In this document: positions 18,513 through 27,421 of the stretch, one piece after another
How positions within the stretch are numbered: the stretch's first letter is position 1
Layout: each line of letters begins with the position of its first letter
DNA from: Pseudomonas sp. ACM7
GTDB lineage: Bacteria; Pseudomonadota; Gammaproteobacteria; Pseudomonadales; Pseudomonadaceae
Assembly: GCF_004136015.1 (NCBI RefSeq)
Contig: NZ_CP024866.1
Location: forward strand, 4,599,192 to 4,663,191
DNA length: 64,000 nt
Direction of reading: 5' to 3'
Program-made: the position numbers and the translations under genes
Notes under the pieces: model-generated
Told to the model about the DNA's origin: nothing
What the model saw: the letters and a program-made list of their open reading frames with translations, nothing else
Database searches by the model: none

Positions 18513-19924
18513 GTCAACCACGTCATTGCCCGGCGGTATTGATTGCCGCGCCGGCCTCCGGTCAGGGCAAGACCACCGTCACCGCCGCACTGGCCCGTTT
18601 GCATCGCAATCAGGGCCGCAAGGTGCGCGTGTTCAAATGCGGCCCCGACTTTCTCGACCCGATGATTCTCGAGCGCGCCAGCGGTGCGCCGGTGTATCAA
18701 CTCGACATGTGGATGGTCGGGGAACAGGAAAGTCGTCGACTATTGTGGGAAGCCGCCGGCGAAGCCGATCTGATCCTCATCGAAGGCGTCATGGGTCTGT
18801 TCGACGGCACTCCGTCCAGTGCTGATCTGGCGCGGCATTTCGGTGTGCCGGTGCTCGGTGTGATCGACGGCACTGCCATGGCCCAGACCTTTGGCGCACT
18901 GGCGTTGGGGCTGGCGCGTTATCAGCCGGACTTGCCGTTTGCCGGTGTGCTGGCCAACCGCGTCGGCACCCTGCGTCATGCGCAATTACTTGAAGGCAGC
19001 CTGACTGAAGGTTTGCGCTGGTACGGCGCCTTGTCCCGGGAAACCGGGATCGAATTGCCGAGTCGCCATTTGGGTCTGGTTCAGGCCAGTGAGTTGAACG
19101 ATCTCGACCTGCGCCTCGATGCGGCGGCCGATGCACTGGCCAGCAGCTGCGAGGTCGCGCTGCCACCAGCAGTGGAATTCGCCGCTCCTGATGTGATCGC
19201 TGTCGAGCCTCTGTTGGCCGGTGTGCGAATTGCCGTGGCCCGTGACGAAGCGTTTGCCTTCACCTACGGCGCGAGCCTGGATTTGCTGCGAGCCATGGGC
19301 GCTGAGTTGCTGTTTTTCTCGCCGATCCGTGATGCGCAATTGCCGCCGGCAGACAGTCTTTATCTGCCGGGCGGTTATCCCGAATTGCACCATGTGGCGC
19401 TGTCACAGAACACCACGATGCTGGCCGCAATCCGCGCTCACCATGCGGCGGGGAAACCGATGTTGGCCGAGTGTGGTGGCATGCTCTATCTGCTCGATTC
19501 GCTGACCGATGTCGAGGGCACTCGCGCTGAATTGGTCGGCTTGTTGGCCGGTGATGCGGTGATGCAAAAGCGTCTGGCTGCATTGGCGTTGCAGGCGGTC
19601 GAATTACCGGAAGGTTCGCTGCGCGGGCACACCTATCACCACTCGCTGACCAGTACCGAGCTTGAACCTATTGCTCGTGGCTTGAGCCCGAACGGTGGGC
19701 GCGGGGCAGAGGCGGTTTACCGCGAAGGGCGGATGACGGCTTCTTATGTGCATTTCTATTTCCCGTCCAATCCATCGGCGATTGCCGCGCTGTTTGTGCC
19801 TGACCTTCAAGCCGCCTTCGCGAGCAAGTCGAATCGTCGCACCGCCGCTCCCACATTGGACCGCGTTTCTTCAGGCAACACCCTTTCTAATGTGGGAGCG
19901 GGCTTGCTCGCGAAGTGGCCATGA
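18509..19924 (+). CDS. cobB: cobyrinic acid a,c-diamide synthase, C-terminus extended by a REPIN
   Basis: A 471-residue ATP- and glutamine-dependent amidase that amidates carboxylates a and c of cobyrinate or hydrogenobyrinate. The N-terminal P-loop domain has ASGQGKTTVTAAL; the C-terminal glutaminase domain has LPGGYPELH and the nucleophile Cys322 in LAECGGML. The start is GTG at 18509, overlapping the cobO stop. Oddity: the natural protein seems to end near residue 437 (VPDLQAA), after which about 34 residues are read through a REPIN (19816-19915). The stop still overlaps the bluB start as ATGA. The tail is probably disordered and may not affect catalysis. Confidence 0.94.
   Translation: MSQPRHCPAVLIAAPASGQGKTTVTAALARLHRNQGRKVRVFKCGPDFLDPMILERASGAPVYQLDMWMVGEQESRRLLWEAAGEADLILIEGVMGLFDGTPSSADLARHFGVPVLGVIDGTAMAQTFGALALGLARYQPDLPFAGVLANRVGTLRHAQLLEGSLTEGLRWYGALSRETGIELPSRHLGLVQASELNDLDLRLDAAADALASSCEVALPPAVEFAAPDVIAVEPLLAGVRIAVARDEAFAFTYGASLDLLRAMGAELLFFSPIRDAQLPPADSLYLPGGYPELHHVALSQNTTMLAAIRAHHAAGKPMLAECGGMLYLLDSLTDVEGTRAELVGLLAGDAVMQKRLAALALQAVELPEGSLRGHTYHHSLTSTELEPIARGLSPNGGRGAEAVYREGRMTASYVHFYFPSNPSAIAALFVPDLQAAFASKSNRRTAAPTLDRVSSGNTLSNVGAGLLAKWP
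19816..19915. repeat. REPIN inside the 3' end of cobB
   Basis: The right half is a standard REP (TGTGGGAGCGGGCTTGCTCG...). The left half is a variant carrying about 16 extra bases (TCGAATCGTCGCACCG) between GCGAGCAAG and CCGCTCCCACA. It is read in frame as the CobB tail and ends five bases before the bluB ATG. Confidence 0.92.
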
Positions 19925-20571
19925 CGGACAACGCCTTCTCCGAAGCTGAGCGCGCGGCGGTCTACCGAGCCATCGGCGAACGCCGTGACATGCGTCATTT
20001 CAGCGGTGGCACGGTCGAGCCCGAGTTACTGCGGCGCCTGCTCGAAGCCGCGCATCAGGCGCCGAGTGTCGGCCTGATGCAGCCCTGGCGGTTCATCCGC
20101 ATCAGTGATCGGGCCCTGCGCGGCAAGATCCAGCTGTTGGTGGAAGAGGAGCGCATCCGCACCGCCGAAGCCCTCGGCGAGCGCACCGACGAATTCATGA
20201 AGCTGAAAGTCGAAGGCATCAACGACTGCGCCGAAGTGCTGGTTGCTGCGCTGATGGATGATCGCGAGCGTCACATCTTCGGCCGTCGCACGATGCCGGA
20301 AATGGACATGGCCTCGTTGTCCTGCGCGATCCAGAACCTCTGGCTGGCCTCCCGCGCTGAAGGATTGGGCATGGGCTGGGTCTCGCTGTTCGAGCCGCAA
20401 GCGCTAGCGGACTTGCTGGGGTTGCCCGCCGGGGCCAAGCCGTTGGCTGTTCTTTGTCTCGGCCCGGTCAAGGAATTCTATCCGGCGCCGATGCTGGTAC
20501 TCGAAGGCTGGGCGCAGGCGCGTTCGCTCAGTGAGCTGCTGTATGAAAATTATTGGGGAGTGAGTCAATGA
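19921..20571 (+). CDS. bluB: 5,6-dimethylbenzimidazole synthase
   Basis: A 216-residue nitroreductase-fold flavoprotein that cannibalises reduced FMN with oxygen to give 5,6-dimethylbenzimidazole, the lower ligand of cobalamin. Family blocks: [25 protein letters not shown] (FMN contacts) and [10 protein letters not shown]. The ATG at 19921 overlaps the cobB stop (ATGA), and there is no good ribosome site because the REPIN fills the upstream sequence, so translation probably depends on coupling to cobB. Its presence indicates aerobic DMB synthesis. Confidence 0.95.
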   Translation: MTDNAFSEAERAAVYRAIGERRDMRHFSGGTVEPELLRRLLEAAHQAPSVGLMQPWRFIRISDRALRGKIQLLVEEERIRTAEALGERTDEFMKLKVEGINDCAEVLVAALMDDRERHIFGRRTMPEMDMASLSCAIQNLWLASRAEGLGMGWVSLFEPQALADLLGLPAGAKPLAVLCLGPVKEFYPAPMLVLEGWAQARSLSELLYENYWGVSQ

Positions 20572-21476
20572 GTGTGGCGTTGTTGAGTGTCGCCGCGGTT
20601 GCGCTGGATGCGCTGCTGGGTGAACCCAAACGCTGGCATCCGCTGGTGGCTTTCGGCCGTTTTGCCGACCGCATCGAGCAACGTTTCAATGGTGAAGGTC
20701 GCGGCTGGCGCAGTCATGGCGTCACTGCCTGGGTGATCGCGGTGTTGCCGCTGACCTTGCTGGCCACGGCGTTTTCCTGGGCGCCCTATGTCGGCTGGAT
20801 CGTCGAAATTCTCGTGCTCTATTGCGCCCTCGGCATGCGCAGCCTCGGTGAACACGTCGAGCCGGTGGCCAAGGCGCTGCGCAGCGATGATTTGGACGAG
20901 GCGCGCAAACGGGTCAGTTATCTGGTCAGCCGCCAGACCAGCGAACTGGATAAAACCGAAGTCGCCCGCGCCGCCACAGAATCGGTGCTGGAGAACGGCA
21001 GCGATGCGGTATTCGCTGCGCTGTTCTGGTTTGCCGTGGCCGGCGCGCCTGGTGTGGTGCTCTACCGTTTGAGCAACACGCTGGATGCGATGTGGGGTTA
21101 TCGCAATGTACGATTCGAGCGTTTCGGCTGGGCCGCGGCAAAGATCGACGATGTCCTCAACTATATTCCTGCACGCCTGGTGGCGCTGACCTACGCGCTG
21201 CTGGGTAAAACCCGACTGGCGCTGAAATGCTGGCGCACCCAGGGCCCGACCTGGGACAGCCCGAATGCCGGTCCGGTGATGGCGGCCGGTGCCGGTGCGC
21301 TCGGAGTCGAGTTGGGCGGGGCGGCGATTTATCACGGTGAACTGCATCAGCGTCCGCCACTGGGCGAAGGCGTGCCGGCGGACGCCGACTCCATCGACCG
21401 CGGCTGGCAATTGGTCCAGCGCGGGGTATGGTTATGGTTGCTGATCCTCTGCGTGGGGGCTGAATTTTATGCTTGA
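20568..21476 (+). CDS. cobD: adenosylcobinamide-phosphate synthase (CobD/CbiB)
   Basis: A 302-residue inner-membrane protein with several hydrophobic segments in the first 90 residues and at the C-terminus. It joins adenosylcobyric acid to the aminopropanol arm. Conserved stretches: [18 protein letters not shown] near the start, SRQTSELD, and the [20 protein letters not shown] block. The ATG at 20568 overlaps the bluB stop. The downstream cobC makes its aminopropanol phosphate substrate. Pseudomonas nomenclature is cobD; the Salmonella equivalent is cbiB. Confidence 0.94.
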   Translation: MSVALLSVAAVALDALLGEPKRWHPLVAFGRFADRIEQRFNGEGRGWRSHGVTAWVIAVLPLTLLATAFSWAPYVGWIVEILVLYCALGMRSLGEHVEPVAKALRSDDLDEARKRVSYLVSRQTSELDKTEVARAATESVLENGSDAVFAALFWFAVAGAPGVVLYRLSNTLDAMWGYRNVRFERFGWAAAKIDDVLNYIPARLVALTYALLGKTRLALKCWRTQGPTWDSPNAGPVMAAGAGALGVELGGAAIYHGELHQRPPLGEGVPADADSIDRGWQLVQRGVWLWLLILCVGAEFYA

Positions 21477-22461
21477 GCACGGTGGTCGGTTACGCAAGGC
21501 AGCGCTCGATTACGGCATTGCCGAAGCCGATTGGCTCGACCTGTCCAGCGGCCTCGCGCCCTGGCCGTTTCCGGTCCCGCAGATCCCGTTGCGGGCCTGG
21601 GCGCGGTTGCCGGAAACCGATGACGGTCTGGAGCGGGCGGCCTGTGATTATTACGGCGCTGCTCAGGTGCTGCCGGTGGCCGGCTCGCAAATGGCGATCC
21701 AGTTGCTGCCGCGTTTGCGACGGGTCGGCAAGGTCGGCGTGCTCTCGCCGTGTTACGCCGAACACGCCGAAGCGTGGCGCCGTAATGGCTACATCGTGCG
21801 TGAAGTGCTGGAGCAGGAAGTCGACTTCTTTCTCGACAGTCTCGACGTGTTGGTGGTGGTCAACCCGAACAACCCAACCGGCCTGAGCCTGACGCCGAGT
21901 CGGCTGCTCGACTGGCATTCGCGGCTGGCGCAGCGCGGTGGCTGGCTGGTGGTGGACGAGGCGTTTATGGACAACACGCCGCCGCTGAGCCTGGCACCTT
22001 TTGCCAATCAGGTCGGGTTGATCGTGCTGCGTTCCTTCGGCAAGTTTTTCGGCCTGGCCGGTGTGCGCCTGGGTTTCGTACTGGCCGAGCGCAAGTTGCT
22101 CAAGTTGCTGGCCGAGCAAGTGGGACCGTGGGCGGTCAGCGGGCCGACGCGGGTGTTGGGGCAGGCCTGTCTGCGGGATACCGAAGGGCATGCCCGGCAA
22201 CGGGTTCGCGCTGAAGAGGCCAGCGAGCGTCTGGCGCTGCTGCTGGAACAGCACGGTTTCAAACCACAGGGCGGCTGCGCCTTGTTTCAATGGCTGATCA
22301 CCGACCGCGCCGAAGACCTGCATGAGTTCATGGCTCGGCGCGGCATTTTGCTGCGGTTGTTCACGCACAACAGCAGCCTGCGTTTTGGTTTGCCCGCCGA
22401 TGACGCGGATTTCACCCGTCTCGAAAAAGCCCTGCAAGCCTACGCCAAGGAAACCCAATGA
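21469..22461 (+). CDS. cobC: L-threonine-O-3-phosphate decarboxylase
   Basis: A 330-residue PLP enzyme of fold type I, HisC-like, that gives (R)-1-amino-2-propanol phosphate for the nucleotide loop. Visible landmarks: [18 protein letters not shown] and the PLP lysine in [15 protein letters not shown]. It overlaps cobD by eight bases and cobQ by four. In Salmonella nomenclature the gene is cobD; the symbol here follows Pseudomonas usage. It should not be confused with the phosphatase further down, also often called cobC. Confidence 0.93.
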   Translation: MLEHGGRLRKAALDYGIAEADWLDLSSGLAPWPFPVPQIPLRAWARLPETDDGLERAACDYYGAAQVLPVAGSQMAIQLLPRLRRVGKVGVLSPCYAEHAEAWRRNGYIVREVLEQEVDFFLDSLDVLVVVNPNNPTGLSLTPSRLLDWHSRLAQRGGWLVVDEAFMDNTPPLSLAPFANQVGLIVLRSFGKFFGLAGVRLGFVLAERKLLKLLAEQVGPWAVSGPTRVLGQACLRDTEGHARQRVRAEEASERLALLLEQHGFKPQGGCALFQWLITDRAEDLHEFMARRGILLRLFTHNSSLRFGLPADDADFTRLEKALQAYAKETQ

Positions 22462-23909
22462 CTACGTTGATGGTGCAGGGCACCACTTCCGACGCCGGTA
22501 AAAGCACGCTGGTGACGGCGTTGTGCCGCTGGGTCACGCGTCAGGGCGTCAGCGTCGTGCCGTTCAAGCCGCAGAACATGGCACTTAACAGTGCGGTGAC
22601 CGCCGACGGTGGCGAGATCGGTCGCGCGCAAGCGGTGCAGGCTCAGGCCGCCAACCTTGAGCCGCACACCGACATGAACCCGGTGCTGCTCAAACCCAAC
22701 AGCGACACCGGCGCCCAAGTGATCATCCATGGTCGCGCGGTCACGACGATGAACGCGGTCGCGTATCACGACTACAAAGCCATCGCCATGCAAGCAGTGC
22801 TGGCCTCCCATGAACGGCTGAGCGCAGCGTATCCAGTGGTCATGGTCGAAGGAGCGGGCTCGCCGGCCGAGATCAATCTGCGTGCCGGTGACATCGCCAA
22901 CATGGGCTTTGCCGAGGCCGTGGATTGTCCGGTGGTGCTGATCGCCGACATCAATCGCGGCGGGGTTTTCGCGCATCTGGTGGGCACACTGGAACTGCTG
23001 TCGCCCAGCGAGCAGGCGCGGGTCAAAGGCTTCATCATCAACCGGTTTCGCGGCGATATCGCTTTGCTGCAACCGGGTCTCGACTGGCTGGAAGCGCGCA
23101 CCGGCAAACCGGTGATCGGCGTTCTGCCTTACGTGATGGACCTGCACCTGGAAGCCGAGGACGGCATCGATCAGCGTCAGACCGACAAGGCCGACCAGGT
23201 GCTGAAAGTGCTGGTGCCGGTGCTGCCGCGCATCAGCAACCACACCGATTTCGATCCGTTGCGCCTGCATCCGCAGGTGGATCTGCAATTCATCGGCCCC
23301 GGCCAGGCGATTCCGCCGGCGGACCTGATTATTCTCCCCGGTTCGAAAAGCGTGCGCAGCGACCTCGCGTATCTGCGGGCCAATGGCTGGGACACCGCGA
23401 TCAGTCGTCATCTTCGTTATGGCGGTAAAGTGCTGGGGATTTGCGGCGGTCTGCAAATGCTCGGCGAGCAGGTACACGACCCGCTAGGCCTCGAAGGCGC
23501 ACCGGGTTCCAGCGCCGGTTTGGGCTTGTTGGCGTTTGAAACGCAGCTCGAAGAAGAGAAGCAGATGCGCAATGTGCGCGGACGTCTGGCGCTCGAAGAC
23601 GCGCCGGTCAGCGGTTACGAAATTCATGCCGGCGTCACCACCGGGCCGGCATTGGAAAACGCCGCGGTGCAGCTGGACGACGGTCGCTGCGACGGTGCGC
23701 AAAGTGTGGACGGGCAGATATTCGGCACCTATCTGCATGGGCTGTTTGAATCGCCCGCGGCGTGCAGTGCGTTGTTGCGCTGGGCAGGTTTGCAGGCTGT
23801 GCAGGAAGTGGATTATCACGCGTTGCGTGAGCGCGATATCGAGCGGCTGGCGGATCTGGTGGAGAAGCATCTGGATACACGGCTGTTGCGTGAGCTCTGC
23901 GGGTTTTAG
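22458..23909 (+). CDS. cobQ: cobyric acid synthase
   Basis: A 483-residue glutamine-dependent amidase that amidates side chains b, d, e and g of adenosyl-cobyrinic a,c-diamide. The N-terminal P-loop domain begins [25 protein letters not shown] and [10 protein letters not shown] are family signatures. The glutaminase nucleophile is Cys329 in [11 protein letters not shown], with the histidine in TYLHGLFE. The ATG overlaps the cobC stop (ATGA). It is the last gene before the REPIN at 23923, the only break in this tightly packed operon. Confidence 0.96.
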   Translation: MTTLMVQGTTSDAGKSTLVTALCRWVTRQGVSVVPFKPQNMALNSAVTADGGEIGRAQAVQAQAANLEPHTDMNPVLLKPNSDTGAQVIIHGRAVTTMNAVAYHDYKAIAMQAVLASHERLSAAYPVVMVEGAGSPAEINLRAGDIANMGFAEAVDCPVVLIADINRGGVFAHLVGTLELLSPSEQARVKGFIINRFRGDIALLQPGLDWLEARTGKPVIGVLPYVMDLHLEAEDGIDQRQTDKADQVLKVLVPVLPRISNHTDFDPLRLHPQVDLQFIGPGQAIPPADLIILPGSKSVRSDLAYLRANGWDTAISRHLRYGGKVLGICGGLQMLGEQVHDPLGLEGAPGSSAGLGLLAFETQLEEEKQMRNVRGRLALEDAPVSGYEIHAGVTTGPALENAAVQLDDGRCDGAQSVDGQIFGTYLHGLFESPAACSALLRWAGLQAVQEVDYHALRERDIERLADLVEKHLDTRLLRELCGF

Positions 23910-23922
23910 GTTGAATTTGATG

Positions 23923-23998
23923 GCCTCATCGCGAGCAAGCTCGCTCCCACAGGTGATCGCATTCCAATGTGGGAGCGAGCTTGCTCGCGATGAGGCCC
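23923..23998. repeat. REPIN between cobQ and cobU
   Basis: A near-perfect inverted pair: GGCCTCATCGCGAGCAAGCT and its complement, with the core GTGGGAGCGAGCTTGCTCGC. It lies in the only real gap of the cobalamin operon (121 bases) and may modulate read-through or mRNA stability between the upstream and downstream halves. Confidence 0.93.
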
Positions 23999-24030
23999 GT
24001 CGCCACACCGCCAATTTGAAGGAATGAACC

Positions 24031-24552
24031 ATGCTGCAACTGATCCTCGGCGGCGCCCGTTCCGGTAAAAGCCGCCTGGCCGAAAAACTCGCCTCCGACA
24101 GCAATCTGGCGGTGACCTACATTGCCACCAGCCAACCCCTCGACGGTGAAATGAACGAGCGGGTCGCCCATCACCGCGCCCGTCGTCCAGCCGAATGGGC
24201 GTTGATCGAAGAGCCTGTGGAACTCGCCCGCATCCTGCGCGAAACCGCCAGTGCCGAACGTTGCCTGCTGGTGGATTGCCTGACGTTGTGGATGACCAAT
24301 CTGCTGATGCTCGACGACGCCGAGCGACTGTCTGCCGAACGTGATGCATTGCTGGAGTGCCTGGCGTCGTTGCCGGGTGAAATCATTTTTGTCAGCAACG
24401 AGACCGGAATGGGTGTCGTGCCGCTGGGCGAATTGACTCGCCGCTATGTCGATGAAGCCGGTTGGCTGCATCAAGCGTTGGCCGAGCGCTGTCAACGCGT
24501 CGTCCTGACCGTCGCCGGTCTGCCCCTGACTTTGAAAGGAACTGCGTTATGA
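24031..24552 (+). CDS. cobU: bifunctional adenosylcobinamide kinase / guanylyltransferase
   Basis: A 173-residue enzyme that phosphorylates adenosylcobinamide and then transfers GMP to give adenosylcobinamide-GDP. The P-loop GGARSGKS starts at residue 8; VAHHRARRP carries the guanylylated histidine region, and [12 protein letters not shown] is a Walker B-type block. The ATG at 24031 follows AAGGAA. It is called cobP in Pseudomonas denitrificans. The end overlaps cobT (ATGA). Confidence 0.95.
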   Translation: MLQLILGGARSGKSRLAEKLASDSNLAVTYIATSQPLDGEMNERVAHHRARRPAEWALIEEPVELARILRETASAERCLLVDCLTLWMTNLLMLDDAERLSAERDALLECLASLPGEIIFVSNETGMGVVPLGELTRRYVDEAGWLHQALAERCQRVVLTVAGLPLTLKGTAL

Positions 24553-25604
24553 CTCAATCCTGGTGGCTTAACCCGTGCAAACCGATCGATGCTCAAGCGG
24601 TCGAGCAGGCGCAGGCCCGGCAACAACAGCTGACCAAACCGGCCGGCTCCCTCGGTCGGCTTGAGTGGGTGGCCGTGCAATTGGCCGGGATGCAGGGGCA
24701 GGTCAAGCCGAGTCTGGATCAGCTGTGGATCGCGATTTTTGCCGGTGACCATGGCGTGGTCGCTGAAGGGGTATCGGCATTTCCCCAGGAAGTTACCGGG
24801 CAGATGCTGCACAACTTCGTCAGTGGTGGGGCGGCGATCAGCGTGTTGGCGCGGCAACTCGGGGCATCCCTGGAAGTTGTCGACCTCGGCACGGTCACAC
24901 CGTCGTTGAATTTGCCGGGCGTGCGGCACTTGAACATCGGCCCGGGCACGGCGAATTTCGTCGAAGGGGCGGCCATGACGCCGGCTCAAGGCGAACTCGC
25001 TTTGCAGGCCGGCCGCGACAGCGTGCAGCGCGCCATCGTGGCGGGTGCGCAGTTGTTTATCGGTGGCGAGATGGGCATCGGCAACACCACCGCAGCCAGC
25101 GCATTGGCCTGTGCCTTGCTCGATTGCCCGGTGGTACATCTGGCCGGTCCGGGCACGGGTTTGAACGCGGCGGGCGTCAGTCATAAAGCCCAGGTTATCG
25201 AGCGCGCTTTGGCGTTGCACAGCGCTCAACGTGGCGATGCACTGCAAACCCTGTTCAACCTCGGCGGTTTTGAAATCGCGGCACTAGTCGGCGCGTATCT
25301 GGCGTGTGCCCAGGAAGGCGTCGCGGCGCTGGTGGACGGTTTCATTTGCAGCGTCGCGGCGTTGGTGGCGGTGCGCTTGAATCCTGAATGCCGTCAGTGG
25401 CTGTTGTTCGGTCATCGCGGCGTCGAGCCGGGTCATCGTCACGTGCTGGAAACCCTGAACGCCGAACCGCTGCTGGACCTCGGCCTGCGTCTGGGCGAGG
25501 GCAGTGGCGCGGCGTTGGCCGTGCCGTTGCTGCGTCTGGCGTGCGACCTTCACGGGCAGATGGCGACGTTCGCCGAGGCCGCCGTGGCGGACCGTCCGGC
25601 ATGA
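24549..25604 (+). CDS. cobT: nicotinate-nucleotide-dimethylbenzimidazole phosphoribosyltransferase
   Basis: A 351-residue enzyme that makes alpha-ribazole 5'-phosphate from DMB (the BluB product) and nicotinate mononucleotide. Family signatures: [10 protein letters not shown] near the start, [30 protein letters not shown], and the C-terminal EGSGAALA containing the catalytic glutamate. The ATG at 24549 overlaps the cobU stop; the frame runs further upstream inside cobU, but that extension is a shadow. It is named cobU in P. denitrificans. Confidence 0.95.
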   Translation: MTQSWWLNPCKPIDAQAVEQAQARQQQLTKPAGSLGRLEWVAVQLAGMQGQVKPSLDQLWIAIFAGDHGVVAEGVSAFPQEVTGQMLHNFVSGGAAISVLARQLGASLEVVDLGTVTPSLNLPGVRHLNIGPGTANFVEGAAMTPAQGELALQAGRDSVQRAIVAGAQLFIGGEMGIGNTTAASALACALLDCPVVHLAGPGTGLNAAGVSHKAQVIERALALHSAQRGDALQTLFNLGGFEIAALVGAYLACAQEGVAALVDGFICSVAALVAVRLNPECRQWLLFGHRGVEPGHRHVLETLNAEPLLDLGLRLGEGSGAALAVPLLRLACDLHGQMATFAEAAVADRPA

Positions 25605-26176
25605 CCTTGCGCCTGGACCTGTTGCGCCACGGTGAAACCGAACTCGGCGGCGGTTTGCGCGGCAGCCTCGACGATGCGCTGACTGAAAAGGGCTGGGCAC
25701 AGATGCGCGCGGCGGTGGTCGAGTGTGGGCCTTGGGATCGTTTGGTCAGCTCGCCGTTGCAGCGGTGTGCGCGGTTCGCCGAAGAACTCGGCGCACAACT
25801 GGGTTTGCCAGTGCAGTTGGATAAAGACCTGCAAGAGCTACACTTCGGCGCCTGGGAAGGGCAGAGCGCTGCGGCGCTGATGGAAACTGATGCCGAGGCG
25901 TTGGGATTGTTCTGGGCCGACCCTTATTCGTTTACGCCGCCTCAGGGTGAGCCGGTGGCGGATTTTGCGACGCGGGTGTTGGCAGCTGTTGAGCGCTTAC
26001 AGGCTACCTACGCAGGCGAGCGGGTATTGCTGATCAGTCACGGCGGGGTCATGCGTTTGTTGCTGGCTCAGGCGCGGGGATTGCCTCGTGAGCAGTTGCT
26101 CAACGTCGAAGTCGGCCATGGCGCGTTGTTTTCGCTGACGGTCGAATCCGGCGTGTTGTTAAAGGAAGCGATCTGA
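25601..26176 (+). CDS. cobC: alpha-ribazole phosphatase, histidine phosphatase family
   Basis: A 191-residue histidine phosphatase. The catalytic RHG motif is in DLLRHGETE near the start, and the second histidine is in [10 protein letters not shown]. It dephosphorylates alpha-ribazole phosphate or the completed cobalamin phosphate. The start at 25601 overlaps the cobT stop (ATGA); a much longer open frame upstream within cobT is rejected. It ends three bases before cobS. The symbol follows Salmonella and duplicates the decarboxylase name used at 21469. Confidence 0.9.
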   Translation: MTLRLDLLRHGETELGGGLRGSLDDALTEKGWAQMRAAVVECGPWDRLVSSPLQRCARFAEELGAQLGLPVQLDKDLQELHFGAWEGQSAAALMETDAEALGLFWADPYSFTPPQGEPVADFATRVLAAVERLQATYAGERVLLISHGGVMRLLLAQARGLPREQLLNVEVGHGALFSLTVESGVLLKEAI

Positions 26177-26178
26177 CC

Positions 26179-26910
26179 ATGTTGCCGTTCTGGATCGCCC
26201 TGCAATTTTTGAGCAGTCTGCCGATTCGTCTGCCGGGCATGCCGGAACCACAGGAACTGGGGCGGTCGTTGCTGTTTTATCCGCTGGTCGGCTTGCTGTT
26301 CGGCGGGATTTTGTGGGCGTTCAACTGGCTGCTGCTCGGCACCCCGTTGTTGCTTCACGCAGCGCTGTTGCTGACGGTTTGGGTATTGCTCAGCGGCGCG
26401 TTGCACCTGGACGGCCTGGCCGACAGCGCCGATGCGTGGCTCGGTGGGTTCGGCGACCGCGAGCGCACGTTGACGATCATGAAGGACCCGCGCAGCGGGC
26501 CGATCGCGGTGGTGACGTTGGTGCTGGTGTTGCTGCTCAAGTTCGCTGCGTTGCTGGCATTGATCGAGCAGCAACACGCCGTTGTCCTGATCATTGTCCC
26601 GTTGATCGGGCGCAGCGCGATGCTGGGCTTGTTCCTGACCACGCCTTATGTGCGTGCCGGCGGTTTGGGGCAAGCCCTGGCCGATCATCTGCCGCGTTTG
26701 GCGGGTAAACGGGTGTTGGCGGTGAGTGCGTTGACGTGTGTTTTGATTGCCGGCCTCAGCGGCGTGTTGGCAGTGGTGCTGGCGGCGTTGGTGTTTGTCT
26801 GGCTGCGGCAAGTGATGCAGCGACGATTGGGCGGCACGACGGGCGATACGGCGGGGGCGTTGTTGGAAATCCTTGAAGTCGCGGTGCTGGTGGGATTGGC
26901 GATCTGCTGA
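26179..26910 (+). CDS. cobS: adenosylcobinamide-GDP ribazoletransferase
   Basis: A 243-residue polytopic membrane enzyme that joins adenosylcobinamide-GDP with alpha-ribazole (phosphate), the final assembly step of cobalamin. The signature HLDGLADSADAWLGG with the later MKDPRSGPIAV is clear. Five or more hydrophobic segments are present. It is the last gene of the operon (cobV in P. denitrificans). There is no obvious terminator before the MarR gene; the 54-base gap carries that gene's promoter. Confidence 0.95.
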   Translation: MLPFWIALQFLSSLPIRLPGMPEPQELGRSLLFYPLVGLLFGGILWAFNWLLLGTPLLLHAALLLTVWVLLSGALHLDGLADSADAWLGGFGDRERTLTIMKDPRSGPIAVVTLVLVLLLKFAALLALIEQQHAVVLIIVPLIGRSAMLGLFLTTPYVRAGGLGQALADHLPRLAGKRVLAVSALTCVLIAGLSGVLAVVLAALVFVWLRQVMQRRLGGTTGDTAGALLEILEVAVLVGLAIC

Positions 26911-26929
26911 ACTTCCCACATCATGTAAC

Positions 26930-26961
26930 TTGATTTAACACAACCGCGGGTATATACACGC
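26930..26961 (+). promoter_or_regulatory. MarR-gene promoter with embedded operator
   Basis: TTGATT (26930-26935), a 17-base spacer and TATACA (26953-26958) form a good sigma70 promoter. The -10 lies inside GCGGGTATATACACGC (26946-26961), one base from the perfect palindrome GCGGGTATATACCCGC found before the next gene. The predicted transcription start falls at about the ATG at 26965, implying a leaderless mRNA and direct autorepression. Confidence 0.65.
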
Positions 26962-26964
26962 ACC

Positions 26965-27369
26965 ATGCTCGACTCCCAATGTTTATGCATCAACCTGCGT
27001 CGCGCCGCCCGAGGCGTCAGCAGGCACTACGACGGCGCGCTCGACGGCTTCGGGATCAACGTTGCCCAGTATTCTCTGCTGTGTAATCTGCTGCGTCTGG
27101 ATAAACCGAGTATTTCCACGTTGGCCGAGGCCATGGGGCTGGATCGCAGTACCTTGGGGCGCAATCTGCGGGTGCTGGAAGGCGAAGGCCTGCTGATGCT
27201 GGTCGAGGGCGAAGACATGCGTAACCGCATCGTCATGCTCACCGAGGCCGGTGTTGAGCGCCTGAAAGCGGCCTTGCCCGCGTGGGAAGCGGCGCAACAG
27301 CGATTGATTGACCGCCTGGGTGCCGAGAAACGCGAAACCTTGCTGCGACTGCTGGACGAACTGGCGTGA
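26965..27369 (+). CDS. MarR family transcriptional regulator
   Basis: A 134-residue winged-helix regulator. The recognition-helix region reads SISTLAEAMGLDRSTLGRNL, followed by the wing around EGEDMRNRIVMLTEAG. It starts ATG at 26965 without any ribosome site; the operator-containing promoter ends three bases before it, so a leaderless transcript is likely. Matching palindromes upstream of this gene and the MFS gene strongly suggest that it represses both. The inducer is unknown; MarR/MFS pairs usually respond to an aromatic or toxic compound exported or taken up by the transporter. Confidence 0.88.
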   Translation: MLDSQCLCINLRRAARGVSRHYDGALDGFGINVAQYSLLCNLLRLDKPSISTLAEAMGLDRSTLGRNLRVLEGEGLLMLVEGEDMRNRIVMLTEAGVERLKAALPAWEAAQQRLIDRLGAEKRETLLRLLDELA

Positions 27370-27390
27370 TGCCGGTTTTTCCGATCTTAA

Positions 27391-27406
27391 GCGGGTATAT
27401 ACCCGC
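27391..27406. promoter_or_regulatory. operator palindrome upstream of the MFS gene
   Basis: GCGGGTATATACCCGC is a perfect 16-base palindrome, 15 bases before the MFS start codon. It repeats the element at 26946 with one change and is the likely binding site of the MarR protein encoded just upstream. TATACC within it could serve as a weak -10. Confidence 0.75.
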
Positions 27407-27421
27407 TACCGGAGAATAAGA

